NCBI RefSeq assembly: GCF_900105115.1
Contig: NZ_FNRV01000001.1
Coordinates: forward strand, 2,042,001-2,106,000
Origin: Pseudomonas mohnii
GTDB taxonomy: Bacteria > Pseudomonadota > Gammaproteobacteria > Pseudomonadales > Pseudomonadaceae
Direction of reading: 5' to 3'
Length of the DNA stretch: 64,000 bases
The position numbers were made by a program, and so were the translations under genes. Below are positions 1 to 8,267 of the stretch, piece by piece. The notes below the pieces were generated by a model. That model did no database searches. It was not told where the DNA came from and saw only the letters and a list, made by a program, of their open reading frames with translations. Position 1 is the first letter of the stretch. The number at the start of each line of letters is the position of its first letter.

Positions 1-1
1 C

Positions 2-1516
2 TTCGTCGTGCAGCTTCCGCGGCCGGATGGCTACACCGGAACGGAAGAGCTTTTCGGCGTCAGCTCGCAGGGCCGCGATGTACTCCGCCCTGTAGACGCG
101 GCAGATGTGAAGGCTCTGAAGCCGAAGCAGCGCAAAAGAGGCGAAGCGATTGTTGCCCGGGGACCGCTGGATCTTCCCCAGTCGCTCGCCGATGCCCTCC
201 TGACCTTTGCACTTGCCGGCGCCATCAGACTGCAGCGCGGCCAGTTGGGTAAGCCGAACACGATGCTCGTGCACGTATCCCATCTCCAGCAGGACCAGTT
301 ACGCATTGGAGGGGCGATCGAGGAACAGATCCGCAACTGGTTCCATCATGAGAACGCCGAACCCGGCGTGCTCAAGCAGATGTTCCGGTCAACGCTCGCG
401 GGGCTGGGACCGGTAGATCTGCCTTGCAGCGAAGAGGTTCTACTGGAAGAGGCAGTGACGAACCTGGCTCGTCTGGTCGTCGTTGTGCTCAACAGCACGA
501 CGGGCGACGAGCTGGAATACGACGCCAAGCCTGGACGGCAACTCGTTGCAGTGGGTGGCAATCGGCTGTCGCGCGGATTGACGCTTGAGGGACTGACGAT
601 CGCCTACTTCCTGCGCACCACTACGCTGGCGGACGCTCTACTGCAAATGGCCCGCTGGTATGGTTTCAGGGCAGGCTATGAAGACCTGATCCGCATCTGG
701 ACAACCGAAGGCATTGCTCAGTGGTTTGTGGAGCTGGCGCTGGTCGAAGAATCCCTGCGTGACTCCATCACGGCACTCAATAAGGCCGGCCGCAGGCCTG
801 ACCAGATGGCCATCCGAATGCGCGCCCATTCAAAGCTCCTGCTCACCAGCAAGAGCAAGAGCAGGATGCAGACGGATGATGCACGGTCATGGTCTGGCGA
901 GAACCCGCAGACGATCCTGTTCCCCATGCGGGATCGGGAACTGCTGGAGCGGAATTTGGACTTGGCGTCCGCCCTGCTGCGACAGCACCCCCCGACACAG
1001 GATGCATACGGCGGCGCCATAGCACACGATGTGCCGGCCGAGGACGTCGCACTGTTCCTGAGGCGTTATGAAGGGCATCCGAACAGCATTGCATTTCAGG
1101 GCGCAGAGATTGCCGACTGGATCCTGGAGCGAGCTGAAGCGGGAGAGCTGACGAACTGGACCGTGTTCGTAGCCAACCCGCAGCGGGAACGACAGGTACT
1201 CCTGGGTGGAAGGCCTTTCGGCCTTGTTCGACGTTCGTTGCAGGCCAACGAGTCGATTGGCATCTTGATCGATCCACGCCATGAAGGCGTCGACCTGCAT
1301 GGCGGACCGGAGAACTACCGCGCTGGCTCAGGCTTCAATGCACGGGCAATGCGCGAGGACCGACCCGCGCAGCAGGGCCTGCTCCTGCTCTACCCCCTGG
1401 ATCCCGAACCGCTCCGTGCGCCAACACAGGCGGTGCTGGGCCTCGCGCTTTCGCTGCCCCGCACTGCGGACGGCGAACAACGGCTTGTCGTGAACCGTGG
1501 GGTACGCAATGGTTGA
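2..1516 (+). CDS. Z1-domain protein, 5' end outside window (defence operon)
   Basis: The frame is open to the left edge, so only the C-terminal ~500 residues are visible. The stretch VGGNRLSRGLTLEGL (about residues 181-195) followed by MARWYGFR (about 213-220) is characteristic of the Z1 domain, a degenerate helicase-like/endonuclease-associated domain. In known loci Z1 genes sit in an operon with a GHKL ATPase, a PD-(D/E)XK protein and often a cytosine methylase or AIPR protein, which are linked to restriction or phage resistance. The next gene starts inside the 3' end of this one (8-base overlap), and is the expected PD-(D/E)XK partner. The remaining partners would lie upstream. The family is clear; the biochemical activity is not established from sequence. 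Confidence 0.85.
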   Translation, partial: FVVQLPRPDGYTGTEELFGVSSQGRDVLRPVDAADVKALKPKQRKRGEAIVARGPLDLPQSLADALLTFALAGAIRLQRGQLGKPNTMLVHVSHLQQDQLRIGGAIEEQIRNWFHHENAEPGVLKQMFRSTLAGLGPVDLPCSEEVLLEEAVTNLARLVVVVLNSTTGDELEYDAKPGRQLVAVGGNRLSRGLTLEGLTIAYFLRTTTLADALLQMARWYGFRAGYEDLIRIWTTEGIAQWFVELALVEESLRDSITALNKAGRRPDQMAIRMRAHSKLLLTSKSKSRMQTDDARSWSGENPQTILFPMRDRELLERNLDLASALLRQHPPTQDAYGGAIAHDVPAEDVALFLRRYEGHPNSIAFQGAEIADWILERAEAGELTNWTVFVANPQRERQVLLGGRPFGLVRRSLQANESIGILIDPRHEGVDLHGGPENYRAGSGFNARAMREDRPAQQGLLLLYPLDPEPLRAPTQAVLGLALSLPRTADGEQRLVVNRGVRNG

Positions 1517-2462
1517 TATCACGCAAGACCATTGGGCAAGTCTGCGCGAGCAGCGACATCCGCACGAGGATATCTACGAACAGGCGGCCGAAGACCTCGA
1601 AACAGCGTTGATTGGAGTATCAGACGACGGACGCCTGCACCTGCTGCTGGCCGTAGATGTCGCCCCGCAAAACCTACCGCCGGACCTGCAAAGCCTTCAG
1701 GTCCGCATCCTGGAAGGCGGACGGACTTGGCTGGACGTTTCCGCACGCAGCCACCACGAAGAACTACTTACGCTGGTAGCCAACAAGGTCCTCCACGCCA
1801 TCCACATTGAAGGCCGCGATCCTGTTGTCTCGGTTGAGCGCATCATCGACGATATGCGTGCGGCATTGCGCCCGATCGCACCTGAACTGAGTGTGGCAGA
1901 GCAGATCGGTCTTTTCGGCGAGCTTTGGGTGCTGTCCAACGTGTTGCTCCCGACCATCGGCCCTCGCGTCAGCCACCTTTGGAGCGGCCCTGAAAGGGAG
2001 CGTCATGATTTCATCGGACAGGGCGTCCACGTAGAAGTGAAGACCACCACACGATCGGAACCGAAGCACGAAATATCCCGTTTCGATCAGCTGAAAGCAC
2101 CCGCCAGCAAGCGCCTACTGTTTGTCAGCGTTATGCTGGAGCGCAGTCTTGGTGGCGACGAAACGCTGGCAGACCGCGTAGATGAAATTCGGGAGCAATT
2201 GGTATCCGATGGGCGTGCGCTAGATGTTTTCGATTCACGCCTAGCACAACTCGGCTGGCACGAGGGCCTACGGCAGACAGGCGCACTCCTACGGTTCACA
2301 TTTCGCGATGTCCATGTCTTCGAAGTTGCCGGCAACTTTCCTAGGCTCCCAGATGACTACGTTCCGCCACTCGGTGTAACAGGCATTAGGTACAGCATCA
2401 ATGTCGGCAGCCTGCCGTCGCTCGAGGTATCGCAAGTTCATGAAGTTCTTCTAACCGCCTAA
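1509..2462 (+). CDS. PD-(D/E)XK motif protein (DUF4420 family)
   Basis: A 317-residue protein whose core reads LFGELWVL (about 135), then HDFIGQGVHVEVK (about 166-178). The D...E-x-K arrangement in the latter is a PD-(D/E)XK nuclease signature. This family is the usual companion of Z1 proteins in restriction-like operons, and a role as the DNA-cleaving subunit is inferred. I chose the ATG at 1509, which overlaps the Z1 stop and follows a GGGG stretch at 1499-1502. A GTG at 1497 would add four residues. Translational coupling to the Z1 gene is likely. Confidence 0.85.
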   Translation: MVDITQDHWASLREQRHPHEDIYEQAAEDLETALIGVSDDGRLHLLLAVDVAPQNLPPDLQSLQVRILEGGRTWLDVSARSHHEELLTLVANKVLHAIHIEGRDPVVSVERIIDDMRAALRPIAPELSVAEQIGLFGELWVLSNVLLPTIGPRVSHLWSGPERERHDFIGQGVHVEVKTTTRSEPKHEISRFDQLKAPASKRLLFVSVMLERSLGGDETLADRVDEIREQLVSDGRALDVFDSRLAQLGWHEGLRQTGALLRFTFRDVHVFEVAGNFPRLPDDYVPPLGVTGIRYSINVGSLPSLEVSQVHEVLLTA

Positions 2463-2610
2463 CGCGTCACCGCACAATCTGCGCTGCCGTACGCCGCGGC
2501 AGGTTGTCGGTAAGCGCTCCATAAACCCAACTTAGTCAAAGACGGGGGCCCATCAACCTCAACTGCCTGATGCATCACTAGGCATCTTGAGCCCTAAGCG
2601 GACCAATTCA

Positions 2611-2865
2611 ATGGTCATGAGGCTTTCGCGTGCAATCAGTGTGCAAAGATGGGTATTAGCTCGCGCTCAAGGTATTTGTGAAGGATGTGGTCAACCTGCT
2701 CCGTTTCTGAACGAGAAGAATGAGCCTTTTTTTGAAATCCACCATGTGAAACATCTTGTTGATGGCGGTACTGACAGCACATGGAACACAGTCGCTCTTT
2801 GCCCAAACTGTCATCGACGTTGCCATCACTCAATCGACAAACACGAGTTCACTCAGTCGCTTTAA
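2611..2865 (+). CDS. Small HNH endonuclease, possibly a fragment
   Basis: An 84-residue protein with a complete HNH core: CxxC at 23-26, HH at 44-45, and CPNCH at 64-68 (two zinc-binding pairs plus the catalytic histidine). Base composition is AT-richer than the surroundings. The sequence resembles the C-terminal domain of longer (250-350 residue) HNH proteins. The reading frame extends back only to a stop at 2533, so this is either a free-standing minimal nuclease or the tail of a truncated gene. A TTG at 2587 is an alternative start. It lies just beyond the Z1/PD-(D/E)XK pair and probably belongs to the same accessory region. Confidence 0.6.
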   Translation: MVMRLSRAISVQRWVLARAQGICEGCGQPAPFLNEKNEPFFEIHHVKHLVDGGTDSTWNTVALCPNCHRRCHHSIDKHEFTQSL

Positions 2866-3168
2866 AGCAAGGTAAAAGGATTGATAGAGAAGCCCAAGAA
2901 TTGACCTCTGAGACGAGGTTGCTTGCCCCCACTGGGAGGCGCAGCAGCCCTTCTTTTTGGGGCTGATTCGCTGCCCAACGGGAATAAATCCACTCACTAT
3001 AAGTCGGTGCAGAGCTCCGATGTTGTGGTGATATTGAGAATCGCGAGCAGGCTCACTCCCACAGGTTTGGGCTGTGCCCGGATTTTGCGGTGGGCTGAAA
3101 ACAGTAAGTGCAACCCGCCCCGCCGCCCGCTATTAATACCCCTCCCCCTCAAGGACCCGAGCCCCCCC
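2866..3168. other. Intergenic stretch between accessory region and core gene
   Basis: About 300 bases with no convincing gene. It contains a short hairpin (CAGCCC ... GGGGCTG near 2948-2968) without a T-run and a single REP-like half-palindrome at 3041-3065. It is a plausible location for the right boundary of the acquired region, but I see no clear att repeat. Confidence 0.4.
3041..3065. repeat. REP-like half element
   Basis: TCGCGAGCAGGCTCACTCCC followed by ACAGGT matches the Pseudomonas REP consensus seen elsewhere in the window, with a mismatch in the right arm. It stands alone, without the inverted partner that makes a REPIN. Confidence 0.55.
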
Positions 3169-4137
3169 ATGAAATTCAACCTCGCCTACTGCCTCAGCCT
3201 CGACGCCAAGCTGTCGATCTATGACGTGCGCGATTTGAATTTCGACGAGACCATGGCGTTCGATTCCGCCAAGGAACACTTTCAATGCCCCAACGATGCC
3301 TGTCGTTTGGCGTTCGACGTGGCGAACGAGTTGGGGACGTTCAACGCCAAGAATGTGAATTACGTGCGTACGCCGCACTTCAAGAACTTGCCGAGTACGC
3401 GGCATGTCGAGGGTTGTCCTTATGTCAGCCTGAAGACGCTAGCATCAGGCGTGGAGGCGGACGAGGCGGAAACGGATGACAGTCGCGAGGAGCATTTCCC
3501 GTCGGAATTGTTACTGACCCGACGTGAGTATGTGCGTCAGCCATCCAGCCCGGCGGTGGCGTCCGACACTCAGAATGAGCCCGCCACGCCTTCGACCGCC
3601 CATGGCGTCGAGCCGCCGAGCCAGGATTCGACGCCGGACAAGACCAGCGTCTTCGCCCACCCGGTGGAGTGTTTCGTGTCGAACTTCGACGAAAAGGACT
3701 TGCTCAAGCGCATGCCGTTGAAGATCGGCGAGCACACCGCAACGTACGCGGCGTTTTTCAAGAAGATCGAGTACCTGCAGGACAACAAGGGGCTGATTTA
3801 CTGGGGCAAGATCAAGCAGATCAAGGATTACACCCAGAGTTTTCGCATCGACTTCGAGAAGAAGGTCTGGTTCGAGAAGAAGCCGTACTCGGTCAATGTT
3901 TACCTGAGCAAAAAGCTGATCGACACCTACCGCAAGCGCAAGGCGTTCCTGGAAGAGATCAAGCACGCCATCGAGAGCGGGCGCGAGTTGTACTGCTTCT
4001 TTTATGGCGTGACGCCAGAGCTGAAGCAGGTGCCGAGCAAGAAAAACCCCGAGCAGACGTTCGGGGTGTTCAGTGCCAACATTGAGAATCTGGATCACTT
4101 TATTGTGCGGGAGGCGCCGGGGGTGGAGGGAAAATGA
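3169..4137 (+). CDS. Conserved hypothetical protein with candidate N-terminal zinc site
   Basis: A 322-residue soluble protein that I cannot name. I chose the ATG at 3169 because the upstream extension of the frame runs through the REP-like element. Residues C40, C45, H70, H79 and C83 form a C-x4-C ... H ... H-x3-C pattern reminiscent of the zinc-binding N-terminus of CoiA-like proteins; this is inference. Residues about 95-165 are low-complexity, rich in Pro, Ser, Glu and Thr, and look like a linker. The C-terminal half (DYTQSFRIDF ... ELYCFFYGV ... NIENLDHFIVRE) looks globular. There is no signal peptide or membrane segment. The gene is isolated and convergent with the TauE-type exporter seven bases away. 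Confidence 0.7.
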   Translation: MKFNLAYCLSLDAKLSIYDVRDLNFDETMAFDSAKEHFQCPNDACRLAFDVANELGTFNAKNVNYVRTPHFKNLPSTRHVEGCPYVSLKTLASGVEADEAETDDSREEHFPSELLLTRREYVRQPSSPAVASDTQNEPATPSTAHGVEPPSQDSTPDKTSVFAHPVECFVSNFDEKDLLKRMPLKIGEHTATYAAFFKKIEYLQDNKGLIYWGKIKQIKDYTQSFRIDFEKKVWFEKKPYSVNVYLSKKLIDTYRKRKAFLEEIKHAIESGRELYCFFYGVTPELKQVPSKKNPEQTFGVFSANIENLDHFIVREAPGVEGK

Positions 4138-4143
4138 CCGCGC

Positions 4144-4959
4144 TCAGCCCAGGCCCATGCTGATCATCACCAGCACCAGCAACCCGACGTACACCCGCGC
4201 GTGAATCTGATCCGGTATGCGCCCGATCCAGGGCGTGGCCAGGCGAATCCCCACCACCGATCCAACCGTCAACACCGCAAACGCCAGCAGATCCACATAG
4301 CCGACAAACCACGGTCCCAGATCAAACGCACTGAAGCCGGCCATGGCCATGTAGGTCAGGGTTCCGGCCAGCGCCACGGGCAAGCTCAGCGGATTGGCCA
4401 TGGATGTCGCCTGGGACATGCTCAGTCCGCATCGGCGCAATAACGGCACGGTCATGACGCTGCCGCCCACGCCGAGAAAGGTGGCAATGACGCCGATTCC
4501 CACACCGCCGCCAGACTGCTCTGACCGACTCAATCGCCGCGGATTTCGCTGATGGGTATGAGTGAGAAAACCGTCTCTGAACAGGCAATCCAGAATGGTC
4601 AGCCCCAAGTAGGCGATGAAGGCCAGACGAATGAGTTGGCCACTGGCCTGCATCGCGGCCACAGCGCCGAGTGCCGCCCCCACACCAATGAAGCCGCCTA
4701 ACGGCCACAGGTAATGGCGAATGAGATGACCGGCGCGGTGGTGTTTTCCGGTGGCGATCAGGGCATTGACGATCATCACGCAGGTCGAGGTGGCGACGGC
4801 AATGTGCATCGCCGCCTGGCCGATGGGATCGTCGACGCCGTACCTGGCCATGATCATGCGGTACAGCAACGGCACCACGACAAAGCCACCGCCAAAACCA
4901 AACAACACGGCGGTAACGCCGCTCATGCAGCCGAAGAGAGTCAGCCATAGATAGAACAT
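4144..4959 (-). CDS. Sulfite exporter TauE/SafE family membrane protein
   Basis: A 271-residue inner-membrane protein with about eight hydrophobic segments. The N-terminal GFGGGFVVVPLL and internal GVGGSVMTVPLL repeats are the two Gly-rich signatures of the TauE/SafE (formerly DUF81) family. The family exports sulfite, sulfoacetate or other organic anions; the substrate here is unknown. It is transcribed divergently from an AraC-type regulator 111 bases away, the likely local regulator. It begins at the ATG at 4959, with a weak GGA ribosome site. Confidence 0.85.
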   Translation of the reverse strand: MFYLWLTLFGCMSGVTAVLFGFGGGFVVVPLLYRMIMARYGVDDPIGQAAMHIAVATSTCVMIVNALIATGKHHRAGHLIRHYLWPLGGFIGVGAALGAVAAMQASGQLIRLAFIAYLGLTILDCLFRDGFLTHTHQRNPRRLSRSEQSGGGVGIGVIATFLGVGGSVMTVPLLRRCGLSMSQATSMANPLSLPVALAGTLTYMAMAGFSAFDLGPWFVGYVDLLAFAVLTVGSVVGIRLATPWIGRIPDQIHARVYVGLLVLVMISMGLG

Positions 4960-5070
4960 TGCACGTCGTCCGTTGGATGAGAGCAGTCGACGATAAAGCG
5001 CTGCGCCTTGGCCTGCTTCAGCAAGTCAGCCAATAATGTTTGCGTTTACGCCAACTGTGGGGCTGCCTGG

Positions 5071-5838
5071 ATGCGCAATATTTCGATTGATCGGCTGGAC
5101 GCCACGCCGCGTCCGGTCGTTGCCATCGGTACGGATTATGCCTACGGCCAATGGTTGCCCCGTCATACACACCGTCGCGCGCAATTGTTGTACGGCGCCA
5201 CGGGGGTGATGCAGGTGACCACGCACGACGGCAATTGGGTGGTGCCGCCGCAACGGGCGGTGTGGATTCCGGCGGGGGTGGCGCATGAGGTCTTGATGCT
5301 GGGGGTGAGTACTCGCAGTGTGTACATCGAGCCGAGCGCGGTGGATTTGGGCCAACGCTGTCAGGTCATCAGCGTGTCGCCGTTGATGCGACAGCTGTTG
5401 ATGGAGGCGGTGGAGATTCCGCTGGAGTACGCCGAAAACAGTCGCGACGCCGCTCTGATCGCTTTGCTGCTGCACGAACTGGCGCTCAGCACTCACCTGC
5501 CTCTGCATATTCCGCTGCCGCTTGATGCGCGCCTGCTCGCGTTGTGCCAGGCCTTTGTGCAGCGACCCGACGCCCATCAGTCGCCGCAACAATGGGCCGA
5601 TCAATTGCACATCAGTTTGCGCACGTTCAATCGCCTGTTTCGCCAACAGACCGGGTTGAGTTTCAGCCAATGGCGGCAACGCGCCTGTGTGGTGCTGGCA
5701 CTTGCGCGGCTGGTCGCGGGTGAACCGGTGACGCGCATTGCCCTGGATTTCGGTTACGACAGCCCGGCGGCATTCTCGACCATGTTTCGACGCATTTTGG
5801 GCCAGCCACCATCCGTCTGGTTGGAAGGGGCGAAATAG
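5071..5838 (+). CDS. AraC family transcriptional regulator with cupin sensor
   Basis: A 255-residue protein. Residues 1-90 form a cupin-like ligand-binding domain (HTHRRAQLLYG, PPQRAVWIPAGVAH). Residues ~160-255 carry two helix-turn-helix motifs of the AraC/XylS type (ISLRTFNRLFRQQTGLSFSQWRQ, and VTRIALDFGYDSPAAFSTMFRR). The ATG at 5071 gives the canonical family N-terminus; the frame extends 63 bases further upstream without a better start. It is divergent from the TauE-type exporter, so it may control that gene and itself. No operator could be defined. Confidence 0.88.
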   Translation: MRNISIDRLDATPRPVVAIGTDYAYGQWLPRHTHRRAQLLYGATGVMQVTTHDGNWVVPPQRAVWIPAGVAHEVLMLGVSTRSVYIEPSAVDLGQRCQVISVSPLMRQLLMEAVEIPLEYAENSRDAALIALLLHELALSTHLPLHIPLPLDARLLALCQAFVQRPDAHQSPQQWADQLHISLRTFNRLFRQQTGLSFSQWRQRACVVLALARLVAGEPVTRIALDFGYDSPAAFSTMFRRILGQPPSVWLEGAK

Positions 5839-5931
5839 CAGAAATCGAAAAATCAATTTGATCCGGGCCAAAAACAACTGTACAAAAACACAGTAATTTT
5901 TGAATCAACACTCTCGAGCCCGGAGAACACC

Positions 5932-6249
5932 ATGGCCTCTCAAGCGATGAAAATCACCCTGGAACGTATCGCCCTCTTCCAATTCACCCCGGCCCACTGC
6001 GCCCAGGCCCGAGCGATGCTGGGCTGGAGTGTGGAGGAACTGTCTCGCGAATCCGGGGTTTCGGTGGAGGCCATTCAGCGCTTCGAAGCGGAGCAGGATG
6101 TGCTGGATGTCACCCGACTGACGCTGGCGTATCGATTTGAAGCCGAGGGGATGGTGTTCTTCCCGGGGTTTGCACCGGGGCGCGGAATGAACCTGAGAGG
6201 TTGTACCCCAAATCCCATGGAGCGGGCGGATTTTGCGATGGTTGAGTAA
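5932..6249 (+). CDS. Small XRE-type helix-turn-helix protein
   Basis: A 105-residue protein with a single HTH: ARAMLGWSVEELSRESGVSVEAIQRFEA (residues ~25-52) follows the XRE/Cro pattern. The C-terminal tail (VFFPGFAPGRGMNLRG) resembles orphan Pseudomonas regulators, where a short phrase after the HTH reads like the start of an antitoxin-type extension. It ends 46 bases before the toxin gene at 6296, but the two have separate signals because a good promoter lies between them. The target is unknown. Confidence 0.7.
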   Translation: MASQAMKITLERIALFQFTPAHCAQARAMLGWSVEELSRESGVSVEAIQRFEAEQDVLDVTRLTLAYRFEAEGMVFFPGFAPGRGMNLRGCTPNPMERADFAMVE

Positions 6250-6262
6250 TCAAAGGCATCGG

Positions 6263-6290
6263 TTGACGATTATTCCCAAATAGGTATATT
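6263..6290 (+). promoter_or_regulatory. Sigma-70-like promoter for the toxin-antitoxin pair
   Basis: TTGACG at 6263-6268 and TATATT at 6285-6290 are separated by 16 bases. The -10 box ends only five bases before the toxin ATG at 6296, so the transcript would be leaderless or nearly so. AAAT/ATTT arms around the -10 box could be part of an antitoxin operator. Confidence 0.6.
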
Positions 6291-6295
6291 TTCGC

Positions 6296-6658
6296 ATGAG
6301 TACAAGGAAGCCACTCCTGTGGGTTGATAGCAGCAAGAAAGACCTCAAGCAATTTCCCGCAGATGTACAGGATGTTTTTGGGCACGCTCTCGATCTGGCG
6401 CAAAGCGGTAAGAAACATCCCGACGCCAAACCCCTCAAGGGCTTTGGAGGTGCCGGAATCCTTGAGTTGATTGAGGATTTCAATACGAATACCTACCGCG
6501 CCGCTTATACCGTTCGCTTCGGTAGTGCCATTTATGTTCTGCACTGCTTTCAGAAAAAGTCGACTACTGGCATCAGAACCGCGCAGTGCGACATCGATCT
6601 GATCAGGATGAGACTTCAAGCCGCGCAGGATCATGCGAAAGGATCAGAAAATGATTGA
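6296..6658 (+). CDS. RelE/HigB-like toxin, phage-derived Gp49-like family
   Basis: A 120-residue basic protein of the Gp49-like (DUF891) branch of the RelE/ParE fold. The motif AQSGKKHPDAKPLKGFGGAGILELIEDFNTNTYRAAY carries the conserved LKGFG...ELxExxxxxxYRxxY of HigB-type mRNA interferases, and ends with FQKKS at the position typical of the family. It probably cleaves mRNA on the ribosome when not held by its antitoxin. The antitoxin gene follows with an 8-base overlap. The toxin-first order is the HigBA arrangement. No Shine-Dalgarno is seen before the start; the -10 box sits directly upstream. Confidence 0.85.
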   Translation: MSTRKPLLWVDSSKKDLKQFPADVQDVFGHALDLAQSGKKHPDAKPLKGFGGAGILELIEDFNTNTYRAAYTVRFGSAIYVLHCFQKKSTTGIRTAQCDIDLIRMRLQAAQDHAKGSEND

Positions 6659-6971
6659 AATCGAAGAAAGCAGCGGGAACGTCTACACAGACCTGGGGAC
6701 TCCCGACTCCAATGAAATGCGAGTCAAATCCCAGCTGGCCGCAAAAATTGGTGAAATCATCAAGGCACGCCATTTAACCCAGATTCAGGCGTCAGAAATT
6801 TTAAGACTGTCGCAGCCCAAACTTTCCGAGATGCTGCGCGGCAAGTTTCGAGGGATCAGTGAAGCCAAGATGATGGAGTGTCTACTGCTACTTGGGCGCG
6901 ATGTGCAAATCGTCGTCAAATCGGCCCCCCGATCACGAAAAGAGGGCCGGCTTGACGTCGTCTTTAACTGA
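6651..6971 (+). CDS. XRE-family antitoxin (HigA-like)
   Basis: A 106-residue protein with HTH segment LTQIQASEILRLSQPKLSEMLRGKFRGIS (about 46-74), the XRE form common among HigA/HTH_37 antitoxins. It starts at ATG 6651 inside the toxin gene, preceded by AAAGGATCAG in the toxin 3' end, which implies translational coupling. It should neutralise the upstream toxin and repress the shared promoter. A GTG/TTG-type extension upstream is possible but would fall entirely within the toxin gene. Confidence 0.85.
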   Translation: MIEIEESSGNVYTDLGTPDSNEMRVKSQLAAKIGEIIKARHLTQIQASEILRLSQPKLSEMLRGKFRGISEAKMMECLLLLGRDVQIVVKSAPRSRKEGRLDVVFN

Positions 6972-6993
6972 AACGCCAACCAGCCAACGCAGC

Positions 6994-8052
6994 TCATGCG
7001 TTCTGCACAGTCACCCGATCACTCTCCCCTTCCAGCGCCAACCACCAGGCGTCACCGCGCTGCGGGTACATGAGGTTGAACGCCTCGCCCATCTGCGGTG
7101 TGGTAATCGAAACGCTGCGCTCCCAGGCCAGGGCCAGGATGCGGTCGAAGGGTTCGTACCAGGCGTGCATCGACAGGTCGAAGGTGCCGTTGTGAATCGG
7201 CAAGAGCCAGCGACCCTTGAGGTCGATGTGGGCTTGCAGGGTTTGTTCCGGTTGCATGTGCACGTGGGGCCACTCGACGTTGTAGGCGCCGGTTTCCATG
7301 AGGGTCAGGTCGAACGGGCCATATTGTTCGCCGATGTGTTTGAAGCCGTCGAAGTAGCCGCTGTCGCCACTGAAGAAGATCCGTGTGTTGCCTTCGATCA
7401 TCACCCACGAAGCCCAGAGGGTGCTGTTGCCATCGAACAGGCCGCGACCGGAGAAGTGTTGTGACGGGGTGGCGACGAAGCGGATGCCATCGACTTCGGT
7501 GTCCTGCCACCAGTCCAGTTGGCGGATCTTGCTGGCGTCGATGCCCCATTTGATCAGGGTGTCGCCCACGCCCAGCGGCGTGAGGAAGTACCTGGCCTTG
7601 TCGGCGAGTTGCATCACTGCCTGATAGTCCAGGTGATCGTAGTGGTCGTGGGACAGGATCACCGCTTCAATCGGTGGCAACTGGTCAAGGCTGATCGGCG
7701 GTTGGTGAAAGCGCTTGGGACCGGCCCATTGCACAGGCGAAGCCCGTTCGGCGAAGACCGGGTCGGTGATCCAGAATTTGTCCCGCAACTTGAGCAGCAC
7801 CGTGGAATGGCCAAGTCGATAGATGCTGTGGTTCGGCGCGGCAATCAACGCCGCCTGGGTCAGGGTTTGCACCGGGACCGGCGCGCTCGGACGGGTGTCT
7901 CGCTGCTTGTGGAAGATCATGTTCCACAGGATGCGCAGGGTCTTGCGAAAGCCTTCACGCTTGAACGGTGAATGATTGAGGTATTGCCCTTCTGTCTGAC
8001 GGGACGCTTCAGATGCGGCAACGATGTCCGCGGGGGAAGTGGTTTTGGCCAT
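6994..8052 (-). CDS. Metallo-beta-lactamase-fold hydrolase (NAPE-PLD/UlaG-like)
   Basis: A 352-residue protein with the zinc-binding signature SHDHYDHLD, a downstream H in TPSQHFSGRG, and FFSGDSGY. This is the MBL fold of the UlaG/NAPE-PLD branch. N-acyl phosphatidylethanolamine phospholipase D enzymes of similar length share GHSTVLLKL and WITDPVF. A phospholipase-like or lactonase role is inferred, and the substrate is unknown. The ATG at 8052 is supported by GGAG ten bases upstream. A start nine codons earlier lacks a ribosome site. It is divergent from the TetR regulator at 8268. Confidence 0.85.
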   Translation of the reverse strand: MAKTTSPADIVAASEASRQTEGQYLNHSPFKREGFRKTLRILWNMIFHKQRDTRPSAPVPVQTLTQAALIAAPNHSIYRLGHSTVLLKLRDKFWITDPVFAERASPVQWAGPKRFHQPPISLDQLPPIEAVILSHDHYDHLDYQAVMQLADKARYFLTPLGVGDTLIKWGIDASKIRQLDWWQDTEVDGIRFVATPSQHFSGRGLFDGNSTLWASWVMIEGNTRIFFSGDSGYFDGFKHIGEQYGPFDLTLMETGAYNVEWPHVHMQPEQTLQAHIDLKGRWLLPIHNGTFDLSMHAWYEPFDRILALAWERSVSITTPQMGEAFNLMYPQRGDAWWLALEGESDRVTVQNA

Positions 8053-8173
8053 GACTGAATGACTCCAGAAAAACCGCAAGCAATCGGTTTCTCAAGGTTG
8101 GACGATAAATGGCCAAGGCATGCACGCATCAGCCGGATGGTTCCATTGTTCACCGGGCAGGATTAACAAAACA

Positions 8174-8191
8174 TTACACTGCACGGTGTAG
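8174..8191. promoter_or_regulatory. Candidate TetR operator (TACAC-N6-GTGTA palindrome)
   Basis: TTACACTGCACGGTGTAG lies between the divergent MBL-fold hydrolase and TetR genes, with an isolated half-site (AGTGTAATTTT) closer to the regulator. The symmetry and position fit autoregulation by the TetR protein and control of the hydrolase. The prediction rests on symmetry alone. Confidence 0.45.
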
Positions 8192-8267
8192 TTTCTAGGT
8201 TGCATCAAAGCCGATCACAAGTAAACTGCCAAGTGTAATTTTCACCCCCCTTTGCCGAAGCGTACTT

